Part shown: one piece after another, positions 1-9,100 of the stretch | How positions within the stretch are numbered: position 1 is the first letter of the stretch | How the letters are laid out: each line of letters begins with the position of its first letter | DNA from: Micromonospora sp. WMMD1128 | GTDB lineage: Bacteria > Actinomycetota > Actinomycetes > Mycobacteriales > Micromonosporaceae | Assembly (NCBI RefSeq): GCF_027497235.1 | Contig: NZ_CP114902.1 | Span: 5,420,001-5,484,000, forward strand | DNA: 64,000 nucleotides | Reading direction: 5' to 3' | The notes under the pieces: model-generated | What the model was told of the DNA's origin: nothing | Seen by the model: only the letters and a program-made list of their open reading frames with translations | Databases searched by the model: none | Program-made: the position numbers and the translations under genes

Positions 1-121
1 CAGCGGTGCGGCGAAACCACGACAGCCACCCGACCCCCGGGGTGCCGGCCACAGTCCAGCCGGCCCGCGCGTGAGCGCGGAAGCCCCGGGGGTCGCTTCA
101 TGTCGGGAGGCGGCCTTGTCC

Positions 122-1045
122 ATGCGTGAGCTGGTGGTGCTGGGCACGGCCAGCCAGGCCCCCACCCGGGTCCGCAACCACAACGGCTACCTGCTGCGCT
201 GGGACGACGAGGTGATCCTCTTCGACCCGGGCGAGGGTAGCCAGCGTCAGATGCTGCACACCGGCGTCACCGCCACCGACCTGACCCGGATCTGCGTCAC
301 CCACTTCCACGGCGACCACTGCCTCGGGCTGCCCGGCATGATCCAACGGCTCTCCCTGGACCGGGTGCCCCGCCCGGTGGCCGTGCACTTCCCGGCCGGC
401 GGCGCGGAATACTTCGCCCGGCTGCGCCACGCGTCGAGCTTCCACGAGACCGCCGAGCTGGCCGTCGAGCCCATCCACGCCGACGGGCAGCGCGTCGCGC
501 TCGGCATCGGCACGCTTGAGGCCCGCCGGCTGCGGCACCCCGTCGAGACGTACGGCTACCGCCTGGTCGAGCCGGACGGCTGCCGGCTGCTCCCGGAGCG
601 GCTGTCCGCGTACGGCATCGCCGGTCCGGCCGTGGGCGAGCTGCTCCGCGCGGGCCACCTGGACCTCGACGGGCGTCGCGTCAGCCGCGACGAGGTGAGC
701 GTCACCCGACCGGGGCAGCGATTCGCGTTCGTGATGGACACCGGGCTCTGCGACGGGGTGTACGCCCTCGCCGAACACGCCGACCTGCTGGTCATCGAGT
801 CGACGTTCTGCGAGTCGGAGGCCACGCTCGCCGCTGAGGTCGGCCACCTCACCGCCGGCCAGGCCGCGCGGGTGGCGGCCGAGTCGGGGGTACGCACGCT
901 CGTGCTCACCCACTTCTCCCAGCGGTACGCCGACCCGCGCCGGTTCCACGACGAGGCCCGGGAGCACTTCACCGGGGAGTTGGTGATCGCCGAGGACCTG
1001 GGCACGGTTCCGGTGCCACCCCGACGGGTACCGTCGCCCGGGTGA
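122..1045 (+). CDS. rnz: ribonuclease Z (tRNA 3'-endonuclease)
   Basis: Metallo-beta-lactamase-fold endonuclease that removes the 3' trailer of precursor tRNAs. The zinc motif HFHGDH lies at residues 61-66, further metal ligands fit MDTG and LTHFSQRY in the C-terminal half, and the conserved HLTAGQAA segment follows. At 307 aa it has the length of the short bacterial form. I chose ATG 122 because homologues begin at the MRELVVLGT strand; an in-frame GTG at 71 would add 17 residues without family character. The stop overlaps the next gene's GTG by four bases (GTGA), so the two are probably co-translated. Confidence 0.93.
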   Translation: MRELVVLGTASQAPTRVRNHNGYLLRWDDEVILFDPGEGSQRQMLHTGVTATDLTRICVTHFHGDHCLGLPGMIQRLSLDRVPRPVAVHFPAGGAEYFARLRHASSFHETAELAVEPIHADGQRVALGIGTLEARRLRHPVETYGYRLVEPDGCRLLPERLSAYGIAGPAVGELLRAGHLDLDGRRVSRDEVSVTRPGQRFAFVMDTGLCDGVYALAEHADLLVIESTFCESEATLAAEVGHLTAGQAARVAAESGVRTLVLTHFSQRYADPRRFHDEAREHFTGELVIAEDLGTVPVPPRRVPSPG

Positions 1046-1551
1046 CGCTCTCCCTACGCCCCGCTACCGAGGCCGACCTGATGGCGGTCGGCGCTCTGCA
1101 CCAGCGTTCCCGGGTGGCGGCGTACTCGTCGTTCCTGCCGCCGGAGGCGCTTGCCGACCCGACCCCGGAGGCGATGGGCCGATACTGGGTGGAACGGCTC
1201 ACCTGGGAGGGCATGGACCACCGGATGACCGTGGCCGAGCGGGACGGGCGGCTGGTGGGCTTCAGCTACCTGGGCCCGGACGACGAGGGCGACCCGGCGA
1301 CCGGGCTGCTCCACGCCATCCACCTGGAGCCGGACGAGCGGGGCCGGGGCACCGGCCGGGCGCTGATGGTGGACGCCCTGGACGCGATCCGGGCCCGTGG
1401 TTGGACCCGGGCCGCGCTGTGGGTGCTGCGGGACAACGCCGCCGCACGCCGCTTCTACGAGCGCGGCGGCTGGCACGCCACCGGCGGCCACCTCACCGAA
1501 CGCATCGGCCCCGTCACCGTCCCCCAGCTCCGCTACACCCGTCCGGTGTAA
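1042..1551 (+). CDS. GNAT-family N-acetyltransferase
   Basis: A 169-aa single-domain GCN5-related acetyltransferase. The acetyl-CoA binding loop is visible as [11 protein letters not shown] near residue 95, followed by the typical [18 protein letters not shown] segment of motif B. The substrate cannot be told from sequence. It starts with GTG overlapping the rnz stop, so it depends on translational coupling, and its 3' side carries a GC-rich repeat. Confidence 0.88.
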   Translation: MTLSLRPATEADLMAVGALHQRSRVAAYSSFLPPEALADPTPEAMGRYWVERLTWEGMDHRMTVAERDGRLVGFSYLGPDDEGDPATGLLHAIHLEPDERGRGTGRALMVDALDAIRARGWTRAALWVLRDNAAARRFYERGGWHATGGHLTERIGPVTVPQLRYTRPV

Positions 1552-1554
1552 GGA

Positions 1555-1603
1555 GGGGCCCCCGCTTAACGCATTCGGTAGAGGAAGGGCCCCCGCTTAA
1601 CAC
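1555..1603. repeat. two direct copies of a GGGCCCCCGCTTAAC element
   Basis: GGGGCCCCCGCTTAACGC at 1555-1572 is followed by GGGCCCCCGCTTAACAC at 1587-1603. The core GGGGCCCC is self-complementary. The element lies between two converging genes, where it could end transcription on both strands. The same family recurs at 41880-41919 and 54358-54431. Confidence 0.75.
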
Positions 1604-1620
1604 GCGCTCACGCGCCTCGC

Positions 1621-2991
1621 TCAGCGGGCGCCGAGGTGGGCCAGCAGGTCCTGGCGGGTCAGCACGCCCCGCGGCTTGCCGTCGACGAGCACGAGCGCCG
1701 CGTCGGCCTTCTCCAGCAGCCCGACCGCCTCGCTGACCGGCTGCCCCCCACCGATCATCGGCAGCGGCTCGCCCATGTGCCGCTCGATCGTGTCGTGCAG
1801 GTGCGCCTGGCCGGTGAAGAGCGCGTCGAGCAGGTCCTTCTCGGCGATCGAACCGGCCACCTCGCCGGTCACCACCGGCGGCTCGGCCTTCAGCACGGGG
1901 AGCTGGGAGACGCCGTACTCGCGCATGTAGTCGATGGCGTCGCGGACCGTCTCGGTCGGGTGGACGTGCACCAGCTCGGGCAGGCCGCCCGGCTTGCTGC
2001 CGAGCGCGTCGGCCACGGTCGGCTCGGTGCCGGCGTCGGCCAGGAAGCCGTACCGGGCCATCCACCGGTCGTTGAAGATCTTGGACAGGTAGCCCCGACC
2101 GCCGTCCGGCAGCAGCACCACGACCACGTCGTCCGGCCCGGCCTTGCGGGCCACCTCCAGCGCGCCCACCACGGCCATGCCGCAGGAGCCGCCGACCAGC
2201 AGCCCCTCCTCGCGGGCCAGCCGCCGGGTCATCTCGAACGACTGCTTGTCCGACACCTCGACGATCTCGTCGGCGATCCCGCGGTCGTACGTCGCCGGCC
2301 AGAAGTCCTCACCGACGCCCTCGACCAGGTACGGCCGGCCGCTGCCGCCGGAGTAGACCGAGCCCTCCGGGTCCGCGCCGATCACTTTGACCCGGCCCTC
2401 GGACGCCTCCTTCAGGTAGCGGCCGATGCCGGAGATGGTGCCGCCGGTGCCGACGCCGGTGACGAAGTGGGTGATCCGGCCCTCGGTCTGCCGCCACAGT
2501 TCCGGGCCGGTGGTCTCGTAGTGCGAACGCGGGTTGGCCGGGTTGCTGTACTGGTCCGGCTTCCACGCGCCGGGGATCTCCCGGGCCAGCCGGTTGGAGA
2601 CGTTGTAGTAGGAGCGCGGGTCTTCCGGCGCGACGGCGGTCGGGCAGACCACCACTTCGGCGCCGTACGCCCGCAGCACGTCCTGCTTGTCCTGGCTGAC
2701 CTTGTCCGGGCAGACGAAGACGCAGCGGTAGCCCTTGAGCTGGGCCACCAGGGCCAACCCGACGCCGGTGTTGCCGCTTGTCGGCTCCACGATCGTGCCG
2801 CCCGGCCCGAGGATGCCGGCCTTCTCGGCGTCCTCCACCATGCGCAGCGCGATCCGGTCCTTGACCGAGCCGCCCGGGTTGACGTATTCCACCTTCGCCA
2901 GCACGGTCGCCTGGATGCCCTCGGTGACGTTGCGCAGGCGGACCAGCGGGGTGTTGCCGATCAACTCGACGACGTTGTCGTAGTACTGCAC
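1621..2991 (-). CDS. cbs: cystathionine beta-synthase
   Basis: PLP-dependent fold-type II enzyme that condenses serine with homocysteine to cystathionine in transsulfuration. The PLP lysine is K44 in NPGGSVKDR; the substrate loop PTSGNTG is near residue 70 and the phosphate-binding GVGTGGTISG is near 178. Residues from about 335 to the end form a pair of CBS domains, which separates it from cysteine synthases lacking this tail. The N-terminal haem-binding segment of mammalian CBS is absent. Length 456 aa, GTG start at 2991. The ykvA-like gene lies 73 bp upstream on the same strand. O-acetylserine sulfhydrylase side activity is possible. Confidence 0.9.
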   Translation of the reverse strand: MQYYDNVVELIGNTPLVRLRNVTEGIQATVLAKVEYVNPGGSVKDRIALRMVEDAEKAGILGPGGTIVEPTSGNTGVGLALVAQLKGYRCVFVCPDKVSQDKQDVLRAYGAEVVVCPTAVAPEDPRSYYNVSNRLAREIPGAWKPDQYSNPANPRSHYETTGPELWRQTEGRITHFVTGVGTGGTISGIGRYLKEASEGRVKVIGADPEGSVYSGGSGRPYLVEGVGEDFWPATYDRGIADEIVEVSDKQSFEMTRRLAREEGLLVGGSCGMAVVGALEVARKAGPDDVVVVLLPDGGRGYLSKIFNDRWMARYGFLADAGTEPTVADALGSKPGGLPELVHVHPTETVRDAIDYMREYGVSQLPVLKAEPPVVTGEVAGSIAEKDLLDALFTGQAHLHDTIERHMGEPLPMIGGGQPVSEAVGLLEKADAALVLVDGKPRGVLTRQDLLAHLGAR

Positions 2992-3064
2992 CTCGTTGTG
3001 CCCTTCGTCGCGCCGCCGTCGTGGGGCGGTCGGTCAGCCGGTTTCGTCGCCAGCGTACGTGCCG

Positions 3065-3421
3065 TCAGGGGGCCACATGCCCGGGGATGACGGAGCTACG
3101 GCGCGCCTCCCACTCCAGGAACCGCTCCGTCTCGGCGAGCACGCTGCCGGCCAGCCAGGTGACCATGACCGCGTCGTCGGCCAACCCGAAGATCGCCAGC
3201 GGGATCTCCGGCAGCAGGTCGATCGGGGAGACGACGTACGCCGCCGCCCCGGCCATCAGCGCCAGCCGCAGCCCACCGTCGTACTCCCCCCGGCTGGTGG
3301 CCCGGATCATCCGGGGCAGCGCCGCCATCCGGGTGCCGAGCGACGGCCCGCGTCGCGCGCCGGCCGCCAGTGCCCGGGCCAGCGCGGCGAACGCGGCGCT
3401 GCGCTTCAACGTCTTCCCCAT
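3065..3421 (-). CDS. YkvA-family (DUF1232) small membrane protein
   Basis: A 118-aa protein with the DUF1232 core: a basic N-terminus, then GGLRLALMAGAAAYVVSPIDLLPEIP, where the SPIDLLPE signature is diagnostic, and a second hydrophobic stretch. Function is unknown. I chose ATG 3421 because GAAAGG lies 6-13 nt upstream and homologues start near MGKTLKR; the longer reading frame back to 3514 lacks family similarity. Confidence 0.82.
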   Translation of the reverse strand: MGKTLKRSAAFAALARALAAGARRGPSLGTRMAALPRMIRATSRGEYDGGLRLALMAGAAAYVVSPIDLLPEIPLAIFGLADDAVMVTWLAGSVLAETERFLEWEARRSSVIPGHVAP

Positions 3422-3540
3422 GTTTCCGCCTTTCTCCGCTGGACCAGGGTGCGTCACCCGGGCAAGCCCACCCCACTGGTACCCAGAACGGTCACCGTCC
3501 AGCCGCCCGATCAAGGACAGCGATGGTCGTGCCGGCGCGA

Positions 3541-3546
3541 TACTGT
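3541..3546 (+). promoter_or_regulatory. -10 box of a leaderless start
   Basis: TACTGT followed by six bases and ATG 3553. No Shine-Dalgarno sequence precedes the start, so the transcript probably begins at or next to the start codon. Confidence 0.55.
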
Positions 3547-3552
3547 CGGCTC

Positions 3553-4599
3553 ATGGGGGACGCTGGTTCCGTGGCGCCGGTCCGCCGGCGACGCGCCCGG
3601 CAGATCGCCCGCCTGGCGGCGATCGGCACGGGCGCCACGGTGGCGGCCACGGCCGCCACCGGCGGGGTGCTGCTCGGCCAGGCCCGGCGGGCCCGCCGCA
3701 CCATCCCGATGGCGCAGGCCCCGCCGCCGCGCTGTGACGGCGTCTACGGCGCGAGGTTCCCCGGCCCGCCGGTCACCATGGTCGTCCTCGGTGACTCCTC
3801 CGCCGCCGGCTACGGCGTCTACCGGCGTCGGGAGACGCCCGGCTCCCTGCTGGCCACCGGGCTGTCCCGCCGCCTGCACCGGCCGGTCCGGCTGCACCGC
3901 TTCGCCGTGGTGGGCGCCCTGTCGGCCGGCCTGAAGCCGCAGGTCGAGTCCGCGCTGGAGGTCGAGCCGGACATCGCCGTGGTGCTTGTCGGCGGCAACG
4001 ACGTCACCAACCGCACCCCGCTTGCGCTGGCCGTGCGCTATCTGGTCGACGCGGTCCGCACGCTACGCGCCGCCGGCTGCGAGGTGGTCGTCGGCACCTG
4101 CCCCGACCTGGGCACTATCCGGCCGATCCAGCCTCCGCTGCGCTGGCTGGCCCGGCGGTGGAGCCGGCAACTGGCCGCCGCCCAGACGGTGGCGGTGGTG
4201 GAGGCGGGTGGCCGGACGGTCTCCCTCGGCGACCTGCTGGGGCCGCGGTTCGCCGCCGAGCCCGGCCGGATGTTCGCCTGGGACCGGTTCCATCCCTCGG
4301 CGGAGGGGTACGCGATGGCCGCGGCGGCACTGCTGCCCACCGTGCTCTCGGCGCTGGAGGCGGCGCCCGAACGCCGTCCTTCGCTCAGCGGTCTGGAGGG
4401 CGTACGGTCGCTTCCGAAGGCGGCTCAGGAGGCGGCCCGGCACGCCGGCACGGAGGTCACCGGCGCCCAACTGCGGGGCCGCGACCGCGGGCCGGGCGGC
4501 CGGTGGGCGCAGCTTCGCCGACGGGCCTTCTTCGGTGTCGGCGCGGTGTCGGCGACCGGCGCCGCGGCCGACCCGGCCACACTTGAGGGAACGGCATGA
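3553..4599 (+). CDS. SGNH/GDSL-family hydrolase (paralogue 1)
   Basis: A 348-aa esterase-fold protein. Block I GDSSAAG has the catalytic serine at S82, block III GGNDVT has N149, and block V has D244 and H247 in DRFHPSAEGY, so all SGNH residues are present. An N-terminal hydrophobic segment (about residues 20-42, after an Arg-rich stretch) suggests a membrane anchor or uncleaved signal. The C-terminal 80 residues are basic and not conserved. A TACTGT box sits six bases before ATG 3553. Its stop overlaps the first ATG of the tandem mini-ORF repeat. The next gene is a shorter paralogue; substrate unknown, probably an ester in the envelope. Confidence 0.85.
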   Translation: MGDAGSVAPVRRRRARQIARLAAIGTGATVAATAATGGVLLGQARRARRTIPMAQAPPPRCDGVYGARFPGPPVTMVVLGDSSAAGYGVYRRRETPGSLLATGLSRRLHRPVRLHRFAVVGALSAGLKPQVESALEVEPDIAVVLVGGNDVTNRTPLALAVRYLVDAVRTLRAAGCEVVVGTCPDLGTIRPIQPPLRWLARRWSRQLAAAQTVAVVEAGGRTVSLGDLLGPRFAAEPGRMFAWDRFHPSAEGYAMAAAALLPTVLSALEAAPERRPSLSGLEGVRSLPKAAQEAARHAGTEVTGAQLRGRDRGPGGRWAQLRRRAFFGVGAVSATGAAADPATLEGTA

Positions 4600-4853
4600 G
4601 CGAGCGCAGCGAGCGAATCAGCAAGCTCAGGGCGAACGTGCCTCATGACGGCACGCAGCGAAGCGGAGTGGCGGCATGAGCGAGCGCAGCGAGCGAATCA
4701 GCAAGCTCAGGGCGAACGTGCCTCATGACGGCACGCAGCGAAGCGGAGTGGCGGCATGAGCGAGCGCAGCGAGCGAATCAGCAAGCTCAGGGCGAACGTG
4801 CCTCATGACGGCACGCAGCGAAGCGGAGTGCCGGCATGAGCGAGCGCAGCGAG
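4596..4853 (+). repeat. tandem 80-bp repeat, three full units and one 18-bp partial, coding coupled mini-ORFs
   Basis: Units begin at ATG 4596, 4676, 4756 and 4836, exactly 80 bp apart, each opening ATGAGCGAGCGCAGCGAG. Because 80 is 26 codons plus two bases, each unit is an ORF of 27 codons whose TGA overlaps the next unit's ATG (ATGA). Frames run 4596-4679, 4676-4759, 4756-4839 and a shortened 9-codon one, 4836-4865, whose TGA overlaps ATG 4862 of the downstream hydrolase. The peptide starts MSERSERISKLRANVPHD and ends in SGVAA (SGVPA in unit 3). The first ATG overlaps the stop of the upstream hydrolase. Repeat structure is certain; translation is an inference. Confidence 0.9.
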
Positions 4854-4861
4854 GTGATGGC

Positions 4862-5677
4862 ATGAGCGGACCGAACGAGACGGCAGCCCGGTGGGGCCGG
4901 GCCGCGGCCCTGTCGCTGCTGGCCGGCACCGTGGGTGGCGCGGCGGTGCTCGCCGGCCAGGCCATCGCCGCCCGCAGCCGCGAGTACGCCCAGCCCGAGC
5001 TGGGTCTCGTGCTGCGCGCCACGGTCGGCCGGGCCGATGCGCCGCCGCTGCGGCTGGTGCTGCTCGGCGACTCATCGGCGCTCGGCGTGGGTGTCGACCG
5101 GTTCGAGGAGACCATCGGCGGCCAGCTCGCCCTCCTACTTGCCGAGGGGCCGGCCGGCCGGCGGGTGCACCTGTCGAGCGTCGGGGTTTCCGGCTCCCGC
5201 GCCAACGACCTGGCCACCCAGGTGGCCCGCGCGCTGCTCGGTGAGCGACCCGACGTGGCGGTGGTGCTGATCGGGGCGAACGACGCCACCGCCCTGACCC
5301 GCCCGGCCGACGCGGCGGCCTACCTCGGCTCGGCGGTGCGCCGGCTCCGCGAGGCGCACGTCGAGGTCGTGGTGGGCACCTGCCCCGATCTCGGCGCGGT
5401 ACGCGCGGTCGCCGCCCCGCTGCGCCAGGTGCTCGGCTGGTCCGGGCGGCGGATGGCACGGGCCCAGACGGTGGCCGTGCTCGACGCCGGCGGCGCCGTG
5501 GTCGACCTGGGGACCGAGACCGGCCCGGTGTTCCGGGCCGACGCCGGCACGCTCTGCCACGACGGTTTCCATCCGTCCGCGGACGGCTACCGGGTCTGGG
5601 CGCACGCGTTGCTCCCGGCGGTCGCGGCCGCCGCGGCGGTCGCGTTCCGGCACCACCGACGGCCGCCGGCGGGGTGA
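4862..5677 (+). CDS. SGNH/GDSL-family hydrolase (paralogue 2)
   Basis: A 271-aa relative of the upstream hydrolase. Block I GDSSALG has S71, block III GANDAT has N140, and block V has D234 and H237 in DGFHPSADGY. A hydrophobic N-terminus (about residues 13-33) suggests membrane attachment. It lacks the long basic tail of paralogue 1. ATG 4862 has GAGGTG seven bases upstream and overlaps the stop of the last mini-ORF; the longer frame from 4805 only translates repeat sequence. The two genes look like an old tandem duplication. Confidence 0.86.
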   Translation: MSGPNETAARWGRAAALSLLAGTVGGAAVLAGQAIAARSREYAQPELGLVLRATVGRADAPPLRLVLLGDSSALGVGVDRFEETIGGQLALLLAEGPAGRRVHLSSVGVSGSRANDLATQVARALLGERPDVAVVLIGANDATALTRPADAAAYLGSAVRRLREAHVEVVVGTCPDLGAVRAVAAPLRQVLGWSGRRMARAQTVAVLDAGGAVVDLGTETGPVFRADAGTLCHDGFHPSADGYRVWAHALLPAVAAAAAVAFRHHRRPPAG

Positions 5678-5723
5678 CATTTCCCGCCCGGCGCGCGGCT
5701 TCCACCGCAAGTTACCCGCAGGT

Positions 5724-5729
5724 TAACGT
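5724..5729 (+). promoter_or_regulatory. -10 box of a leaderless start
   Basis: TAACGT, then six bases, then ATG 5736. No ribosome binding site is seen between box and start codon. Confidence 0.5.
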
Positions 5730-5735
5730 TGGTTC

Positions 5736-6998
5736 ATGCCGATTGAGTCGCCCCGCGACGCCGTCATCGTCGCCACCGCCCGGTCCCCCATCGGCCGCGC
5801 GTTCAAGGGTTCCCTGCGCGAGGTCCGCCCGGACGACCTCGCCGCCACCATCGTCCAGGCCGCCCTCGACAAGGTCCCGGCGCTCGATCCCACCACCATC
5901 GACGACCTCTACCTCGGGTGCGGTCTGCCCGGCGGGGAGCAGGGGTTCAACATGGCCCGGGTGGTCGCCACCCTGCTGGGCCTGGACGGGCTGCCGGGCG
6001 CCACGCTGACCCGCTACTGCGCCTCGTCGTTGCAGACCACCCGGATGGCGATGCACGCGATCCGGGCCGGCGAGGGCGACGTGTTCGTCTCCGCCGGGGT
6101 GGAGATGGTCTCCCGGTACGCGCGGGGCAACTCGGACACGCTGCCGCCGGAGGCGCAGGCGCTTGTCGGCGGCGGTTGGGAGAATCCACGCTTCGCCGAG
6201 GCGCGGGAGCGTTCGCAGGCCCGCGCGCAGGCCGGCGCCGAGGTGTGGACCGACCCGCGGGAGGCCGGCGCGCTGCCGGACGTCTACCTCGCCATGGGTC
6301 AGACCGCGGAAAACCTGGCCCAGGTGTACGACGTGAGCCGCGAGGACATGGACGCGTTCGGCGTCCGCAGCCAGAACCTGGCCGAGAAGGCGATCGCGGA
6401 CGGCTTCTGGGCCCGCGAGATCACCCCGGTCACGACGCCGGACGGCACCGTGGTCAGCACCGACGACGGCCCGCGTGCGGGGGTGACCCTGGAGGCCGTG
6501 GCCGGGCTCAAGCCGGTGTTCCGCCCGGACGGCCGGATCACCGCCGGCAACTGCTGCCCGCTCAACGACGGCGCCGCCGCGGTGGTGATCATGAGTGCCG
6601 GCCGGGCGGCCGAGCTGGGCCTCACCCCGCTGGCCCGGATCGTCTCCACAGGCGTCACCGCGCTCTCCCCCGAGATCATGGGGCTCGGCCCCGTCGAGGC
6701 GTCGAAGCAGGCGCTGAAGCGGGCCGGCATGACCATCGACGACGTCGACCTGGTGGAGATCAACGAGGCGTTCGCCGCCCAGGTGATCCCGTCGTACCGG
6801 CAGCTCGGCATCCCGGAGGAGAAGCTGAACGTGGCCGGCGGCGCGATCGCGGTCGGCCACCCGTTCGGCATGACCGGTGCCCGGATCACCGGCACCCTGC
6901 TCAACGCCCTGGAGTGGCACGACCGGACCATCGGCCTGGAGACCATGTGCGTCGGCGGTGGCCAGGGCATGGCCATGGTGCTCGAACGGCTCAACTGA
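5736..6998 (+). CDS. acetyl-CoA C-acyltransferase (thiolase)
   Basis: A 420-aa thiolase that cleaves 3-ketoacyl-CoA or condenses acyl-CoA units. The acyl-enzyme cysteine is C95 in TRYCASSLQ. The C-terminal half keeps NEAFAAQ, the GHPFG histidine (GHPLG in most family members) and the second cysteine in CVGGGQG. Length and motifs fit the degradative FadA/AtoB-like group, but no fad or phb partner gene is adjacent, so the direction of the reaction cannot be assigned. Probably a monocistronic leaderless message. Confidence 0.9.
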   Translation: MPIESPRDAVIVATARSPIGRAFKGSLREVRPDDLAATIVQAALDKVPALDPTTIDDLYLGCGLPGGEQGFNMARVVATLLGLDGLPGATLTRYCASSLQTTRMAMHAIRAGEGDVFVSAGVEMVSRYARGNSDTLPPEAQALVGGGWENPRFAEARERSQARAQAGAEVWTDPREAGALPDVYLAMGQTAENLAQVYDVSREDMDAFGVRSQNLAEKAIADGFWAREITPVTTPDGTVVSTDDGPRAGVTLEAVAGLKPVFRPDGRITAGNCCPLNDGAAAVVIMSAGRAAELGLTPLARIVSTGVTALSPEIMGLGPVEASKQALKRAGMTIDDVDLVEINEAFAAQVIPSYRQLGIPEEKLNVAGGAIAVGHPFGMTGARITGTLLNALEWHDRTIGLETMCVGGGQGMAMVLERLN

Positions 6999-7038
6999 GG
7001 CCGATTCGCGACGGCGCGAACCGGGTACCGCACTCGGC

Positions 7039-8523
7039 ATGGCGACCGTCGTGGAACGCGAGCGCAAGTTCTCCGGCGATGATGGTTTCCAACTGCCCGA
7101 CCTGACGGGGTGCGGTGGCGTCGCGACGGTGTCCGACGCCACCGCCCTGGAACTGGACGCCGTCTACTGGGACACCGACGACCTGCGGCTGCTCCGCAGC
7201 GGCCACGCGCTGCGGCGGCGTACCGGCGGGCACGACGCCGGCTGGCACCTGAAGGTGGGCGCGGTCGGTGGCGCGCGGGTGGAGCACCAGTTCCCGGCCG
7301 GCGCGTCCGGCGCCGGCCCGCCGGCCGAGCTGGCCGCGCTGATCCGGGGCGCGTCCCGGGGCCGCCCGGTGGCCCCGGCGGCCCGGGTCGTCAACCACCG
7401 CCGGGAGCGGCGGCTGCTGGCCTCCGACGGCCGGGTGCTGGCCGAGGTCGCCGAGGACGACGTCCGGTCCGAGGACCTGCTCGACGGCACCACGCAGAGC
7501 TGGTACGAAGTCGAGGTCGAGCTGGTCGACGGCGACGAGGACCTGCTCGACGCGGTGGCCGTCCGGCTGTCCGGGGCCGGCGCCCACGAGGTGCCGGTCA
7601 GCAAGTCGCACCGAGCGGTCGCGCACCGGCTCGCGCGCTTCGACACCCGGCCGCCCGCCGACGCGGCCGGGCCGGTCATCGGGTACGCCCGGGAGCAGCG
7701 CGACACGATCGTCGCCAACCACGCGGCGGCGTACCAGGGGGACGAGGACGCGGTCCACGACATGCGCGTGGCGGTCCGACGGCTCCGGGCCACGCTGCGC
7801 ACGTTCCGCGGCCTGTGGGCCCGGCGGGAGAGCGAGGCGGTACGGGCCGAGCTGCGCTGGCTCGGTGGCGAGCTGGGCGCGGTGCGCGACCACCAGGTGA
7901 TGGCCGGCCGGCTGGCCGCGGCGGTGCACGAGCTGCCGGACGATCTGGTGCTCGGTCCGGTCGCCGCGCGGACCGGCGAACGGTTCGCCGCCGACCTGGC
8001 GGAGGCGACCACCGCGTTGCGGGCCGCGCTGGACTCCGACCGCTACCCCGAGCTGCTGACCCGCCTGGACCGGCTGCTCGACGGCCCGGCGCGCGAGGTC
8101 GACAGTCGTTGGACAGCCCGCCGGGTACGCCGCGCGGTGCGCCGCGCCGACGAGCGGCTGGACCGGGCGCTCGCCGGTGGCGGCCCGGCCGGCGACGCCG
8201 CCCTGCACGAGGCGCGCAAGAAGTACAAGGCGGCCCGGTACGCGGCGGAGGTGCGCGAGCCCGCCGTCGGGAAGCCGGCCACCCGCCTGGTGAAGCGGTT
8301 CAAGCGGCTCCAGGACCTGCTCGGCACGCACCAGGATTCGGTGGTGACCCGGGAGGTGCTGCTCCGCCACGCGCTCCGGGCGTACGCCGAGGGCGAGAAC
8401 ACGTTCACCTACGGCCTGTTGCACGCCCGCCAGGCCGAGACCGCCGGGCACGACCTGCCGGCGGTGCTGCGGGCGCGGGACCGGGCCCGGCGGCGCAAGG
8501 TACGCCGCTGGCTGACCCGCTGA
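7039..8523 (+). CDS. CYTH and CHAD domain protein
   Basis: A 494-aa two-domain protein. The N-terminal CYTH (triphosphate tunnel metalloenzyme) domain shows the ExExK signature ERERK at residues 6-10 and the Arg/Glu-rich beta strands expected of it, ending near residue 205. The C-terminal CHAD domain, about 215-494, carries HDMRVAVRRLRA and HEARKKYKAARYA, the conserved histidines and basic residues that bind polyphosphate. Such fusions are linked to polyphosphate or inorganic triphosphate metabolism; an exopolyphosphatase-type gene is also in this window at 22.4 kb. Start ATG 7039; the longer frame overlaps the thiolase gene. Confidence 0.9.
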   Translation: MATVVERERKFSGDDGFQLPDLTGCGGVATVSDATALELDAVYWDTDDLRLLRSGHALRRRTGGHDAGWHLKVGAVGGARVEHQFPAGASGAGPPAELAALIRGASRGRPVAPAARVVNHRRERRLLASDGRVLAEVAEDDVRSEDLLDGTTQSWYEVEVELVDGDEDLLDAVAVRLSGAGAHEVPVSKSHRAVAHRLARFDTRPPADAAGPVIGYAREQRDTIVANHAAAYQGDEDAVHDMRVAVRRLRATLRTFRGLWARRESEAVRAELRWLGGELGAVRDHQVMAGRLAAAVHELPDDLVLGPVAARTGERFAADLAEATTALRAALDSDRYPELLTRLDRLLDGPAREVDSRWTARRVRRAVRRADERLDRALAGGGPAGDAALHEARKKYKAARYAAEVREPAVGKPATRLVKRFKRLQDLLGTHQDSVVTREVLLRHALRAYAEGENTFTYGLLHARQAETAGHDLPAVLRARDRARRRKVRRWLTR

Positions 8524-8602
8524 CCGCTGGGCCACCGGGCGCCGTTATGCGTTGGCAGATTCCTCCGACGGTCCTAGCAACGACCTTTCTCACTCTCCCG
8601 GC

Positions 8603-8670
8603 GGCCCTCCGCCGGCTCCTGCGTCAGCTCCGGCCCTGAGACGGCCTTCCCGTGCGGCGGCGGGAGGGCC
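8603..8670 (+). terminator. long inverted repeat after the CHAD gene
   Basis: GGCCCTCCGCCG (8603-8614) pairs with CGGCGGGAGGGCC (8658-8670) with one bulged base. The loop is 43 nt and no T-run follows, so this is a weak candidate for an actinobacterial terminator. Confidence 0.4.
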
Positions 8671-8721
8671 TATGTCGGCGCCTAGAAACTTGATGACGCA
8701 GATGAGTCAGGACAGCGCCTC

Positions 8722-8756
8722 GGTCCGCTTGGACAGCGGCCGTGTCCAACCGGACC
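8722..8756. other. compact 14-bp stem-loop in gene-free DNA
   Basis: GGTCCGCTTGGACA (8722-8735) faces TGTCCAACCGGACC (8743-8756) with a single mismatch and a 7-nt loop GCGGCCG. It lies about 200 bp from the nearest coding region, so it is more likely an RNA structure or protein site than a simple terminator. Confidence 0.55.
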
Positions 8757-9100
8757 TTGCCCCACCCGGACTCCATCCCCGCCCGGCCCTCGCCCGCCCG
8801 GCCCTCGCTCCCGCCTTGCCCGACGCCGCACCTACCCGGCAGGGCAACTCCGGACCTCACACTGCCGGCTGATCCATTCACGCCATCAAGTTTGTAGCGC
8901 CCGGAGAGGCACCCGTTCGGGTAGAGGCGTCACCTCACCGCGACGACCGCCGTGTGACAAGGCCGGCTTGCGACATCCCGGCCGGTCACAGCGTCAGGTC
9001 GCCGAACTAACGGAGTTCTGTGCACTGGAAATGCCGCCACTTCGGCGGGTTGGGCCGGGAAGAACACCCGCAATCAGGGCGAAGCAGGAACCTCCAGACC

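Noticed and set aside
2992..3064. SAM or other riboswitch before cbs
   Set aside because: The gap is only 73 bp and shows none of the conserved blocks.
8552..8872. 106-codon plus-strand ORF in the gene-free stretch
   Set aside because: It runs through both hairpins, has no ribosome binding site and a Pro/Ala-rich frame typical of non-coding GC-rich DNA.
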